DNA from: Robertmurraya sp047302285 | Lineage (GTDB): Bacteria > Bacillota > Bacilli > Bacillales > Cytobacillaceae | Reading direction: 5' to 3' | Assembly: GCF_047302285.1 (NCBI RefSeq) | Contig: NZ_CP154845.1 | Location: forward strand, 4,154,001 to 4,218,000 | DNA length: 64,000 nt | Shown here: in pieces, positions 17,705 through 25,541 of the stretch | How positions within the stretch are numbered: the stretch's first letter is position 1 | Layout: the number at the start of each line of letters is the position of its first letter | Made by a program: the position numbers and the translations under genes | The notes under the pieces: model-generated | The model's input: only the letters and a program-made list of their open reading frames with translations | Database searches by the model: none | Told to the model about the DNA's origin: nothing

Positions 17705-18115
17705 TTAGAAAAATAATGAATCGAGCGCATATTGACCTGGGCCAATTAAAGCAACACCAATGGCAACTGCCATTAACGTTAAGTTATATTCATATCCATT
17801 TGCTTGGGCCCATAACCCATTTGTACCATGTACCTTCACAATCGAAACAACCATGGTTCCAGCAATCAAGATCCCTGCCAGAGGCGTTAAGAGCCCGATC
17901 GCAAACAATATTCCTCCAACAACTTCCACTAAGCCTGCAAGTAAGGCCATGGTTATACCTGGCTTTATACCAATCGATTCAAACCAACCACCTGTTCCAT
18001 TTAATCCATTTCCACCAAACCAGCCAAACAACTTTTGCGCACCATGCCCAATGAACAAAATTCCAATTACCAAACGGATTAACAATATCCCTATATCTAC
18101 CACTTTGCTATTCAT
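17705..18115 (-). CDS. DoxX-family membrane protein
   Basis: Small DoxX/DoxD-family integral membrane protein of 136 residues with four predicted helices. Family motifs LIRLVIGILFIGHGAQKLF and GLVEVVGGILFAIGLLTPLA are clear. Members have been linked to thiol and quinone stress responses, but no activity can be assigned here. The ATG at 18115 follows AAGGTGG; the frame is open 21 codons upstream, but that stretch contains a 12-bp inverted repeat likely to be an operator, so the shorter start is preferred. Confidence 0.85.
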   Translation of the reverse strand: MNSKVVDIGILLIRLVIGILFIGHGAQKLFGWFGGNGLNGTGGWFESIGIKPGITMALLAGLVEVVGGILFAIGLLTPLAGILIAGTMVVSIVKVHGTNGLWAQANGYEYNLTLMAVAIGVALIGPGQYALDSLFF

Positions 18116-18128
18116 TCCTTCCACCTTG

Positions 18129-18160
18129 TTCAAGGTACAAAGACAAACTTGTACCTTGAA
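18129..18160. promoter_or_regulatory. Perfect 12-bp inverted repeat upstream of doxX
   Basis: TTCAAGGTACAA and TTGTACCTTGAA are perfect inverted copies separated by eight bases, starting 14 bp upstream of the DoxX start codon. This is the geometry of a repressor operator (HxlR, MarR or TetR type possible). No cognate regulator is adjacent. Confidence 0.6.
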
Positions 18161-18211
18161 CGGTATTTTGTTGCTCATAAGTTGAGATAATTAGGCTTCT
18201 ATATCGCTAAA

Positions 18212-18508
18212 TTAAACATTCCCCTCATAGCTAGAGGCACTTTTCATAGCTACTGTAAAAAAGTATTGTTGTAGTTTTATCGTTAAGCCTCCACTTCCAA
18301 ACTTCGGACGAGGGTTTTTAGGATCTATCAGAGATTCTAGAAAAAACAAAATATTTCTACGACGCTCTAGAATATCTTCAATCCCATTTTTATAAAACCA
18401 AAGATCAATTGTATTATAAATACCTCGATTAACCCCATATTTTTTAATACATAGTTGAATAAATGAAAAATCGGCTAAATGAATTATGTCATCGGTGATT
18501 GAAACCAT
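18212..18508 (-). CDS. Hypothetical protein, 98 aa
   Basis: No family recognised. The frame has a strong ribosome site (AGGGGGAG, four bases before the ATG at 18508) and lies in the same orientation as its neighbours. The product is soluble, mixed alpha/beta in character, without signal peptide or membrane helix; the N-terminal half is rich in Ile, Leu and Tyr and there is a Pro-rich turn DPKNPRPKFGSGG near residue 65. It lies between the DoxX gene and the FMN reductase, about 50 bp after the latter, so it could be the last gene of that unit. Confidence 0.5.
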   Translation of the reverse strand: MVSITDDIIHLADFSFIQLCIKKYGVNRGIYNTIDLWFYKNGIEDILERRRNILFFLESLIDPKNPRPKFGSGGLTIKLQQYFFTVAMKSASSYEGNV

Positions 18509-18561
18509 TTTACTCCCCCTAACCGAAAAAATGTTTTCAATTCACATTTGAAGATTTTGGT

Positions 18562-19125
18562 TCATTTTCTTAAATCCCCTACTACTTGAGATGCTTTACT
18601 TAAAGATTTCTGCATGAAGACAACTTCGTTCGCTAACTTTGCTATACGTTCTATTACTTCCTCATCCACTAATTCGTTCTCAAAAAAATGATTCTTATGA
18701 GCATAAACATAGCTTGGTGCCGTATATGCGCGTAAATATCCAGCAATAGGTTTCAATTGATTCTCTATCACTAAATAATGTTGATAGGTTCCACCTGTCG
18801 CAACAAACCCCATCACCTTATGGCGAAAAACACTTGGATCCACTAAATCAAACAAGTTTTTGAGCACACCAGTGATGGATCCTTGAAAAATGGGAGTTCC
18901 AATAATATAAAAATCAGCTGATGTGATAAGATCAATGACTTTTTTTGTATCACCGGTATAAGCAGAAGGATCACGACCATCACAGAACTGGGCGTCATAC
19001 TTTTTCATATCCAATAGCTCTACCTTAATATCTGGATGATTACTCTGTATTTCCTCAAGTACTTTTTTAACAACAGTTAGTGTTTTTGAGCCAGTTATGG
19101 TTCCTGAAATGCCAAGTAATTTCAT
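18562..19125 (-). CDS. NAD(P)H-dependent FMN reductase
   Basis: Flavodoxin-fold reductase of 187 residues, SsuE/MsuE type. The FMN-phosphate loop is ISGTITGSKT at residues 6-15, the second flavin loop is GTPIFQGSITGVLKNLFD, and the third is VATGGTYQHYL. Such enzymes supply reduced FMN to luciferase-like monooxygenases, and one is encoded at 21519-22760, so they probably form a two-component monooxygenase. It has its own promoter with phased heptamers at 19215-19258, shared with the dioxygenase gene. Start ATG follows TTGGAGTG. Confidence 0.88.
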   Translation of the reverse strand: MKLLGISGTITGSKTLTVVKKVLEEIQSNHPDIKVELLDMKKYDAQFCDGRDPSAYTGDTKKVIDLITSADFYIIGTPIFQGSITGVLKNLFDLVDPSVFRHKVMGFVATGGTYQHYLVIENQLKPIAGYLRAYTAPSYVYAHKNHFFENELVDEEVIERIAKLANEVVFMQKSLSKASQVVGDLRK

Positions 19126-19214
19126 CTACATTCACTCCAATGCGATTATTGAACCCTCATCTTTTTTCTCTGCCAATTGAATTAAACTTCTCCGTCGCCA
19201 TAATTGGTAAAAAC

Positions 19215-19258
19215 ACTATAAAACATTTTACTAACTGGATAATTACACTTCACTTACA
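19215..19258 (-). promoter_or_regulatory. Phased-heptamer promoter, copy A (FMN reductase)
   Basis: Read on the minus strand: TGTAAGT (19258-19252), four bases, TGTAATT (19247-19241), four bases, AGTTAGT (19236-19230), nine bases, then a TATAGT -10 box (19220-19215). Spacing and heptamers are the same as at 23991-24034. The 11-bp phase is what SARP-type activators use, and a SARP-like regulator is encoded at 24429-27265. Confidence 0.7.
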
Positions 19259-19275
19259 ATGATGATGTTGTGGGA

Positions 19276-20523
19276 TCATTCAGCGCCAATGGTTATAGGC
19301 TGTGAAGGCGGGTGTTTCTCTACTTTGATCGGTGCTGTTTCATAGTAAAGGAATGCTAATAAACCACATAATATCGTACTTCCTATGGTAATCCATAGTG
19401 GAGCTGCTAAACCGTACATATCAGCTGCTATTCCCGCAATCGTTGTAAACGCCACACCACCAACCAGTTCACCAATAGCCATAATGAACCCAACAGCTGT
19501 TGCTACATATTTAGCTGGAACAGATTCCGATGGCATATTTGACATCGATAGCACCATAGTTCCTACGCCAACATTCCCAATAAATGCGGCAATCATTAAC
19601 AAGAAAATTTGACTACTACCTAAGAAAATAAAACCTAAAGGGGCAACTGCGGTAATAAACGAGAAAATAATCATGGCAGGCTTACGGCCAATTTTGTCTG
19701 ATATAGCAGGAATACCAAATCCCCATAACACTCCGCCAAGTCCAAGCGCAGCCATGATATAACTCATATTACTAGCTGAAATTCCCTTATCGACTAAATA
19801 TAGTGGGGTAAAAGTATTAATATTGAGATACCAAGTGACAGCAAAAATCGCAACAAACACAGAGACGAGTACATTTCTATTTTTCAAAACTAATGACAAC
19901 GGCACTTTCTCTTCCTTTTTTTCACCTTCGCTTGTTAATTCTTTTGGTTCTATTACGATTTTCCAAATAAAAAAGAATAGAATTAAACCTGGAATGATCG
20001 TCAGGAAAAACGTGGGCCTCCATCCAAATTGATTCGCTAATGCCACAATAACAATAGGACCTAAAAAGCTTGCCAACAATGCTGTTGAAGAGCTTTGGAA
20101 AAAACCCATATTAAATCCACGACGATGTGGCGAGGAAGCAACAGATAACAACGATTGGGCAACTGGGAATACTGGTCCCTCTGTGACACCCATTAACATA
20201 CGGAATATGATTAACATTAAAAATCCATTTGCCATTCCTGTTAAAAGTGAACAAAAGGAAAACAATAGGACAGAAATCATTAAAACATTCTTCTTTTTTC
20301 CCGTTTTATCTGACAGAAAACCGCCGAACCACCCCGAAACAGCCCATGTTAAAGAGAACGCTGAAACAATGATCCCTATGTGGGTATTCGTTAACCCTAG
20401 CTCCTCCGTCATAAAAGGAAATAAGAAATTAAGTGCCAATCGATCCACGAAAACAAAACCCCATACAAAGAACAATAAGATTAATAATTTATTTTCATAT
20501 GTCCAAAATTTTTTCGTTTCCAT
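19276..20523 (-). CDS. MFS transporter, aromatic-acid/organic-anion type
   Basis: Major facilitator with 12 predicted helices and about 415 residues. The loop 2-3 motif is GWFGGFLSDKTGKKK, and the second-half equivalent is ISDKIGRKPAM. N terminus FVFVDRLALNFLFPFM resembles anion:cation symporters (ACS) that import aromatic and sugar acids. The ATG at 20523 lies six bases after GAGGTG, and a GTG at 20532 overlaps that site. It follows the hydrolase and monooxygenase genes on the same strand and most likely imports the aromatic substrate of the island. Confidence 0.85.
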   Translation of the reverse strand: METKKFWTYENKLLILLFFVWGFVFVDRLALNFLFPFMTEELGLTNTHIGIIVSAFSLTWAVSGWFGGFLSDKTGKKKNVLMISVLLFSFCSLLTGMANGFLMLIIFRMLMGVTEGPVFPVAQSLLSVASSPHRRGFNMGFFQSSSTALLASFLGPIVIVALANQFGWRPTFFLTIIPGLILFFFIWKIVIEPKELTSEGEKKEEKVPLSLVLKNRNVLVSVFVAIFAVTWYLNINTFTPLYLVDKGISASNMSYIMAALGLGGVLWGFGIPAISDKIGRKPAMIIFSFITAVAPLGFIFLGSSQIFLLMIAAFIGNVGVGTMVLSMSNMPSESVPAKYVATAVGFIMAIGELVGGVAFTTIAGIAADMYGLAAPLWITIGSTILCGLLAFLYYETAPIKVEKHPPSQPITIGAE

Positions 20524-20615
20524 ATATTGCACCTCATTTGATTATAATTCAAAATATTCTGAATAATTAAGGTAAAAATACATATGAAAATCTTTCACTT
20601 AGAAGTATTGGAGTT

Positions 20616-20665
20616 AAGAAGAAGGCAGACTCGTACATGTTCTGATCACGAATGAACCAGCCTTC
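20616..20665. terminator. Long hairpin between hydrolase and MFS genes
   Basis: AGAAGAAGGC and GCCTTCTTC-type arms flank a loop of about 30 bases. On the minus strand the T-tract after the stem is poor, so this may be an attenuator or mRNA-stability hairpin rather than a full terminator. Confidence 0.4.
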
Positions 20666-20679
20666 TTCCCCACACACAT

Positions 20680-21492
20680 CTATTTATTTGCAACTGGTGT
20701 TGACGAGAGAAAACCGATCGTTTTATTTACTACATCTTCTAATTTCTCTGCCTGAGGGTAATGTGAAGTGTTCTCTATGATTTCTATTCTTGAACCAGGG
20801 ATTTTTTTATGAAACTCATATGCATAATCAACAGGTACAAGCGCATCTTTGTCTCCCCAAACAATGCATGTGTTAGCAGTAAGTCTATGAATTCTACGGC
20901 TTAGCCCTTTATCAGGGATTGGCCACATATAGCGGCCAGCTTCCGTTAAAGCAATGAGATTCTCTACGATGGCTTCAATTCTTTGTTCTTCATTCTCCGG
21001 CATTGTTGAAAATGCTTTAGCAGCATCGCAGTTAACATCAGCAAACATTTTAGTTAATAATACATCTGGCGTATTAACTAATGAGAACACGTCTGTCACC
21101 GGAGTCTCGTCAATCCATAATCCTACCGCACAGATAAGAACTAGATTTTTTACCCGCTTTGGATCAGTAGAAGCAATTTCTGCAGCAAGCATTCCTCCGA
21201 ATGAATGCCCAATCACATCCACCGTTTCCAGTCCGAGAGCATCAAATAGCTCATAATAGTAAAGGACTAAATCCCACCAGCCTTGTAGCTGGTCATTACC
21301 TGTAGACCCACCGTGGCCAGGAATATAAGGAGCATACACTTTGTAATGCTTAGATAATTCTTCTAAATACGGATCCCAAACATTTCCACCGGCTCCATGA
21401 AGAAATACAACCGGTTGCCCTTCGCCCTTAATAAGGACTTTGGCAGTTATGTTATCTCTTACTGTGATCGTCTCTATTTTTGGTGAAGACAT
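20680..21492 (-). CDS. Alpha/beta hydrolase, ring-cleavage-product hydrolase type
   Basis: Alpha/beta-fold hydrolase of 270 residues. Oxyanion-hole HGAGG (about residue 33), nucleophile elbow GHSFGGMLAA (Ser near 105), acid in WGDKDALVP and catalytic His in TSHYPQAEKLED are all present. The profile fits MhpC/BphD-like hydrolases that cut meta-ring-fission products, and the neighbouring dioxygenase and monooxygenase support this. Carboxylesterase activity is an alternative. Start ATG after AAGGAGGAG, 26 bp downstream of the monooxygenase gene. Confidence 0.83.
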   Translation of the reverse strand: MSSPKIETITVRDNITAKVLIKGEGQPVVFLHGAGGNVWDPYLEELSKHYKVYAPYIPGHGGSTGNDQLQGWWDLVLYYYELFDALGLETVDVIGHSFGGMLAAEIASTDPKRVKNLVLICAVGLWIDETPVTDVFSLVNTPDVLLTKMFADVNCDAAKAFSTMPENEEQRIEAIVENLIALTEAGRYMWPIPDKGLSRRIHRLTANTCIVWGDKDALVPVDYAYEFHKKIPGSRIEIIENTSHYPQAEKLEDVVNKTIGFLSSTPVANK

Positions 21493-21518
21493 ACTTTCAC
21501 TCCTCCTTAGTTAAGCCT

Positions 21519-22760
21519 TTATTTCACAACCTCTTTGTTTTCATTCAATTGAATTTCTGGCCAATTCGTAACAGGCCATTGATCATCCCACATATCACGC
21601 AAATGTGGAATAACTTCTTTCCCCATTAATTCAATATTTTTGCATGCAAGATCGTGTGGCATTGATCCATGATTCAATAAGGCGATAATGTTCCCAACAT
21701 GTAGTTTCTTGGATGCCTCTTTAAGTTGGTCACGCACACTCTCTGGTGAACCTGCAATAATAAAACCTTGGTCAATTAGCTGTTGCCAGTTTAATCCTTT
21801 TCTTAGCTGGGCTCCAGCACCTTCTGAACCATATTGACTCCGCATTCCAGCTGCAACGCTCCGTGGAGAGCGATACCCTGGCGCTTCAGCATATCTTGGT
21901 GAAACATGGAATGACTTTTCAAAGAAGTAATTGATATGTTCTTCATATTCCTCCTGTGCCTTTGCATCTGTCTCAGAAATACAAATTAATTGAACAAAAG
22001 AAGTTTTATATGGGTTCATATCATAGCCTTTCTCAAGACGTCTTGCCCAGAATTTATCAAATTTGTCTTGGGCGAACTTATGGCCATAGAAGCTAAGATA
22101 TGAATAATTATAATCATTTTCTGCCACCCAATCCCAAGTCTCAATGCTCGCTCCACCGCCTGGAATCCAAATTGGTGGATGTGGACTTTGATGTGTACGA
22201 GGCCAAACGTTCACATAACGAAGTTGGTTGTATTTCCCGTTGAAATGGAACACTTCATCCGCTGTCCACGCCTTTTTAATTAAATCATGTGCCTCATAAT
22301 AACGCGGCCTTAATTCGGCCGGTGATACACCATAGGCATAGTTGGTATCCATTGATGTTCCAACAGGGAAACCTGCGATTAAGCGTCCACCAGTAATAAC
22401 ATCCAACATCCCGAATTCTTCTGCGACACGGATGGGTGGATTATAAAGCGCTAAGCTATTTCCCAATATAAGAAGACAAGTCTTTTCCGAATCTTTCACC
22501 TTTCTAGCAAGTGTTCCTGCAATGATATTCGGTGATGGCATCAACCCATACCCATTACTATGATGTTCATTCACCCCTACTGCATCAAAGCCTAAATCAA
22601 TTGCAAGTTCATATTGATCAATATAATCGTTATACATTTCATTGCCTTTTACAGGATCATACAATGTCCTTGGTATTGAAATATAAACGCTTTCATAATC
22701 TTTTTCAAAATTCTCAGGTAAGTCACGGTATGGCATTAGATTCATAAAGATAAATTTCAC
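21519..22760 (-). CDS. LLM-class flavin-dependent monooxygenase
   Basis: Bacterial-luciferase-like monooxygenase of 413 residues using FMNH2 and O2. Family marks include GFDAVGVNEHHSNGYGLMPS near residue 60-80, LGNSLALYNPPIRVAEE, DVITGGRLIAGFPVG, and the late IAGSPESVRDQL. Start is GTG at 22760, seven bases after AGGAGGG. It is cotranscribed with the downstream hydrolase and MFS genes and needs reduced flavin, presumably from the reductase at 18562-19125. Its substrate is probably the aromatic or heterocyclic compound that the next enzyme cleaves; identity unknown. Confidence 0.88.
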   Translation of the reverse strand: MKFIFMNLMPYRDLPENFEKDYESVYISIPRTLYDPVKGNEMYNDYIDQYELAIDLGFDAVGVNEHHSNGYGLMPSPNIIAGTLARKVKDSEKTCLLILGNSLALYNPPIRVAEEFGMLDVITGGRLIAGFPVGTSMDTNYAYGVSPAELRPRYYEAHDLIKKAWTADEVFHFNGKYNQLRYVNVWPRTHQSPHPPIWIPGGGASIETWDWVAENDYNYSYLSFYGHKFAQDKFDKFWARRLEKGYDMNPYKTSFVQLICISETDAKAQEEYEEHINYFFEKSFHVSPRYAEAPGYRSPRSVAAGMRSQYGSEGAGAQLRKGLNWQQLIDQGFIIAGSPESVRDQLKEASKKLHVGNIIALLNHGSMPHDLACKNIELMGKEVIPHLRDMWDDQWPVTNWPEIQLNENKEVVK

Positions 22761-22942
22761 TAGATTTCCCTCCTCAGCTTTACATTTCTTGGTATTATCA
22801 GCTACGACAATAGGTACGGAAGAGCGCTACCATGTTCCCAACATTTTACCAGTTTACTAGGGCGCCATGTACAGCGATTAAGCAGTACACCACATACGCT
22901 ACTATTCTGCTATAGCTATGATTCGTACATTGTCGAATCAAC

Positions 22943-23926
22943 TTATTTTTCAATCTTCTGAATTTGAGGATTTACAACAGGCTCAAGATAATTAAAAATT
23001 TCTTCTTTCTCATCTAGCTTCCAAGGTGGTAGCAATAATGTTGAACCTAACTCTTCTATTGATTCATCGATTGCTAAGCCAATATCGGAAGTTGAAAACT
23101 CACATAAAATACCGCCAGGAGATCTTACATAGCAGGAGTGGAAGTAATGACGGTCTTTTATTTCAGAAATATCTGTGTATCCAAGTCCTTCAATAAAATG
23201 TCGTACTTTATTCATTTCTTCATCATCCGCTACTGCGAAGGCAACGTGATGGACAATTCCAGCACCATTAATCCAGCTTCCTTGAGGAAGATCTGGCTCG
23301 TGCTTAAAGTTGACTGTTTTGGCGGCTCCGCCTTCATTAATTTCTAATTGATAGTAAGGTCCATCCTGCCCTGTTAACCTAAAGCCCATAGGTCCAGTAA
23401 AAAAGCGCAATTGTTCATCCACTTCACGAATGGACATGGTTACACTATGGAATCCTTTGACAGCATACTCTTCTGATATTTCCACAGATACATATCCTTC
23501 TCTCTGATCTTTTGGATCCTCAACTAGCTCAAAACCTAGTCCACATGGATGGAAAAACGATAGACGTTTTTGTCCAAACCTTTCTTCGATTTCTCCGTGT
23601 TCAACATTCTTTTGCTCAAAACGATTCTTCCAAAAATCTAACGAGTCCTCTGGTACAGTGAAACCAGTTACACTGATTTGCCCTGACCCTCTTCGTCCAT
23701 AAACCCCAGATTGTTTAAATGGAAACGAGGTCATAATCGTTCCAATTTCAGCCTTTCGGTTCCCATAGTAGAAATGATAAATGGGTACATCGCCATCCAT
23801 TAATACGGTTTGCTTTACTAAGCGCTGCCCTACAATAGTAGCAAAGAAATCAACGTCTTCCTGCGCACCTTCTACTCCAGCAGTTACGTGATGAATACCT
23901 CGAATAATTCCACTTAAATTCTCCAT
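22943..23926 (-). CDS. VOC-family ring-cleaving dioxygenase
   Basis: Two-domain vicinal-oxygen-chelate dioxygenase of 327 residues, related to the Bacillus hydroquinone-type dioxygenases MhqA/MhqE/MhqO. Domain 1 covers about residues 8-135 (GIHHVTAGV with a metal His), domain 2 about 155-280 (GFHSVTMSI, GIVHHVAFAV with a metal His, GGILCEFST with the metal Glu). These Fe(II) enzymes open hydroquinone or catechol rings. The ATG at 23926 follows AGGAGGAG; the frame is open 22 codons upstream through the promoter. First gene of its unit, with a phased-heptamer promoter at 23991-24034. Confidence 0.9.
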   Translation of the reverse strand: MENLSGIIRGIHHVTAGVEGAQEDVDFFATIVGQRLVKQTVLMDGDVPIYHFYYGNRKAEIGTIMTSFPFKQSGVYGRRGSGQISVTGFTVPEDSLDFWKNRFEQKNVEHGEIEERFGQKRLSFFHPCGLGFELVEDPKDQREGYVSVEISEEYAVKGFHSVTMSIREVDEQLRFFTGPMGFRLTGQDGPYYQLEINEGGAAKTVNFKHEPDLPQGSWINGAGIVHHVAFAVADDEEMNKVRHFIEGLGYTDISEIKDRHYFHSCYVRSPGGILCEFSTSDIGLAIDESIEELGSTLLLPPWKLDEKEEIFNYLEPVVNPQIQKIEK

Positions 23927-23990
23927 TTTTCTCCTCCTATGATTTTGTTTAACTGGATTTATACCCGTGTCCAATAAATCCATTAAAAAC

Positions 23991-24034
23991 ACTATAAAGT
24001 ACAGAACTAACTAAAAAATTACACATCACTTACA
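23991..24034 (-). promoter_or_regulatory. Phased-heptamer promoter, copy B (dioxygenase)
   Basis: Read on the minus strand: TGTAAGT (24034-24028), N4, TGTAATT (24023-24017), N4, AGTTAGT (24012-24006), N9, TATAGT (23996-23991). The three heptamers and the -10 are identical to copy A at 19215-19258, while the spacer bases differ, which argues for selection on the sites. Confidence 0.75.
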
Positions 24035-24140
24035 ATTGTCTAAATTTTTAAATTATTAATCTTATCTTGGATTTTTACAGAAAAACTCTGCATTTACCTC
24101 GTTTTTAATCATATACGAAAAGAAAGGTCCCCTATTTTTC

Positions 24141-24213
24141 TGTAAGTTCGTTCTCCAAATTCACTGTAAGTCTTACCCATTTCTATTGACATCTAACCAA
24201 CTTACTTATACTA
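24141..24213 (+). promoter_or_regulatory. Candidate promoter of the ATPase/SARP-like regulator
   Basis: TTGACA at 24186-24191 is followed at 15 bp by TATACT and at 17 bp by TACTAT, a plausible sigma-A promoter. Two TGTAAGT heptamers (24141-24147 and 24165-24171) lie upstream but are 24 bp apart, not in the 11-bp phase of the other sites. The remainder of this 500-bp gap, to 24428, holds a long leader with no recognisable gene. Confidence 0.45.
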
Positions 24214-24428
24214 TTTATAGTGAAATGTAAGCGTATACAACATATTGAGAAATGGGACTGACTGCAACGACTTTAAAGTCCACTACTCATCTCCTCTTTG
24301 CTTTCTACCTTGTGAGTGATGAACTTCTACAGCTACCTCTATGAAACATTCATTGAACCTGAAATGAGTTGAACGGTCATGTACCTCGATAAAAAGTAAC
24401 GACTTATGTTAAGAGGGAGGAATAAAAT

Positions 24429-25541
24429 GTGGAATTTCTCGAATCCAAACTAAGAGTCCCTTATTACACACCATACTTAATAAGAGAACGACTATTAATC
24501 TTACTAGAAAAAAACTTAGATCGTTCCCTAATATGTTTAACAAGTGAGGGTGGATATGGTAAAACAACATTAATATCAAGCTTTATCATGGAAAATGATA
24601 TTCCTGCCATATGGTACCAGCTATCACACCTAGACAGTGATCCTCAAACTTTTCTTTCCTATTTTAAAACCGCCATATTAAGACATATTTCAATGGACGA
24701 TAACGTGTATGATGCTCCAATAGAAAATGTAGAAAAGGAACTCAGTAGCGTATGTACGATTCTTTCTACTTGGCCAAAAAAATTGGTCATTGTTTTAGAT
24801 AACTATCAGTCTATTAATGAATGTGAAGAAATTGAATCCATGTTAACTACCCTCATTAATCATGCATCTCCCAATGTAACATTTATCATTACAAGCCGTA
24901 TTAGACCTAATTTAAAACTTGTACAATTAAAGCTCCAAAATCGTTTGCTTGAATTAGGAACTTGCCAATTGTCATTCACAAAAGAAGAAATTAAACAGTT
25001 CTTTATACAGTTACACAATATCAATCTACAAAATGATGAGATAGAGCTGATTTACAATAAAACGGGAGGATGGGCGGCAAGTCTACAGCTTTTACAAGAT
25101 TTAATTAAAGATGTGAATACTGCAGAACGTCCTTTATTTTGGATTAAGTTTAGGGGGACACCTGACATTTACGATTATTTAGCCTCAGAAATCCTTGCTT
25201 CTCAAACAGAAGAAATTAAAACATTTCTTTATAAGACTTGCTTATTTACCGAACTGAATGCTGATACGATCAATCAATATCTCAATATTACCAATTCAGA
25301 GCAGATCCTTAACCACTTATTAGAAAATCATCTATTTATCTATAAGAATGATTTTGGAGCAATAAAGTACCATACTATTTTTCGTGCTTTTTTACATGAA
25401 AAATTATCTGAATATTTCTTAAAGTCAGATATAATTGATTTCCATAGGCACATTTCCCACATTTACGAAAAAAAAGAGAGCATTTTCTTGCCTTTACCCA
25501 CTCTCTTGCTGGCATGGATTACTTGCTGGGGGCAAAACTAA
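24429..25541 (+). CDS. Regulator N-terminal part (MalT-like NTPase), frameshifted
   Basis: N-terminal 370 residues of what should be a single regulator of about 945 residues. Start GTG at 24429, seven bases after GGGAGGA. ESKLRVP is the typical MalT/LuxR-type STAND ATPase start; the Walker A loop is TSEGGYGKTTL (about residues 37-47), and Walker B LVIVLDNYQ (about 118-126). The frame should continue as KREHFLAFTHSLAGMDY, but after an A8 run (25468-25475) it shifts and ends in an unrelated tail of about 20 residues. One extra A would join it exactly to the next frame. Real mutation, transcriptional slippage or sequencing error are all possible. Confidence 0.8.
   Translation: MEFLESKLRVPYYTPYLIRERLLILLEKNLDRSLICLTSEGGYGKTTLISSFIMENDIPAIWYQLSHLDSDPQTFLSYFKTAILRHISMDDNVYDAPIENVEKELSSVCTILSTWPKKLVIVLDNYQSINECEEIESMLTTLINHASPNVTFIITSRIRPNLKLVQLKLQNRLLELGTCQLSFTKEEIKQFFIQLHNINLQNDEIELIYNKTGGWAASLQLLQDLIKDVNTAERPLFWIKFRGTPDIYDYLASEILASQTEEIKTFLYKTCLFTELNADTINQYLNITNSEQILNHLLENHLFIYKNDFGAIKYHTIFRAFLHEKLSEYFLKSDIIDFHRHISHIYEKKESIFLPLPTLLLAWITCWGQN
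25468..25475 (+). other. A8 run at the frameshift between regulator halves
   Basis: Eight consecutive A within GAAAAAAAAGAGAG. Frame 1 reads E-K-K-E-S; adding one A gives E-K-K-R-E-H-F-L-A-F-T-H, which continues without a break into the downstream frame. A-runs of this length are known sites of RNA-polymerase slippage and also of assembly errors. Confidence 0.75.

Noticed and set aside
17653..18185. Two plus-strand open frames opposite the DoxX gene
   Set aside because: Shadows of the minus-strand coding sequence; no ribosome sites and composition unlike a protein.
24141..24171. Two TGTAAGT words before the SARP-like regulator as a fifth phased site
   Set aside because: They are 24 bp apart, out of the 11-bp phase, and not at the expected distance from a -10.
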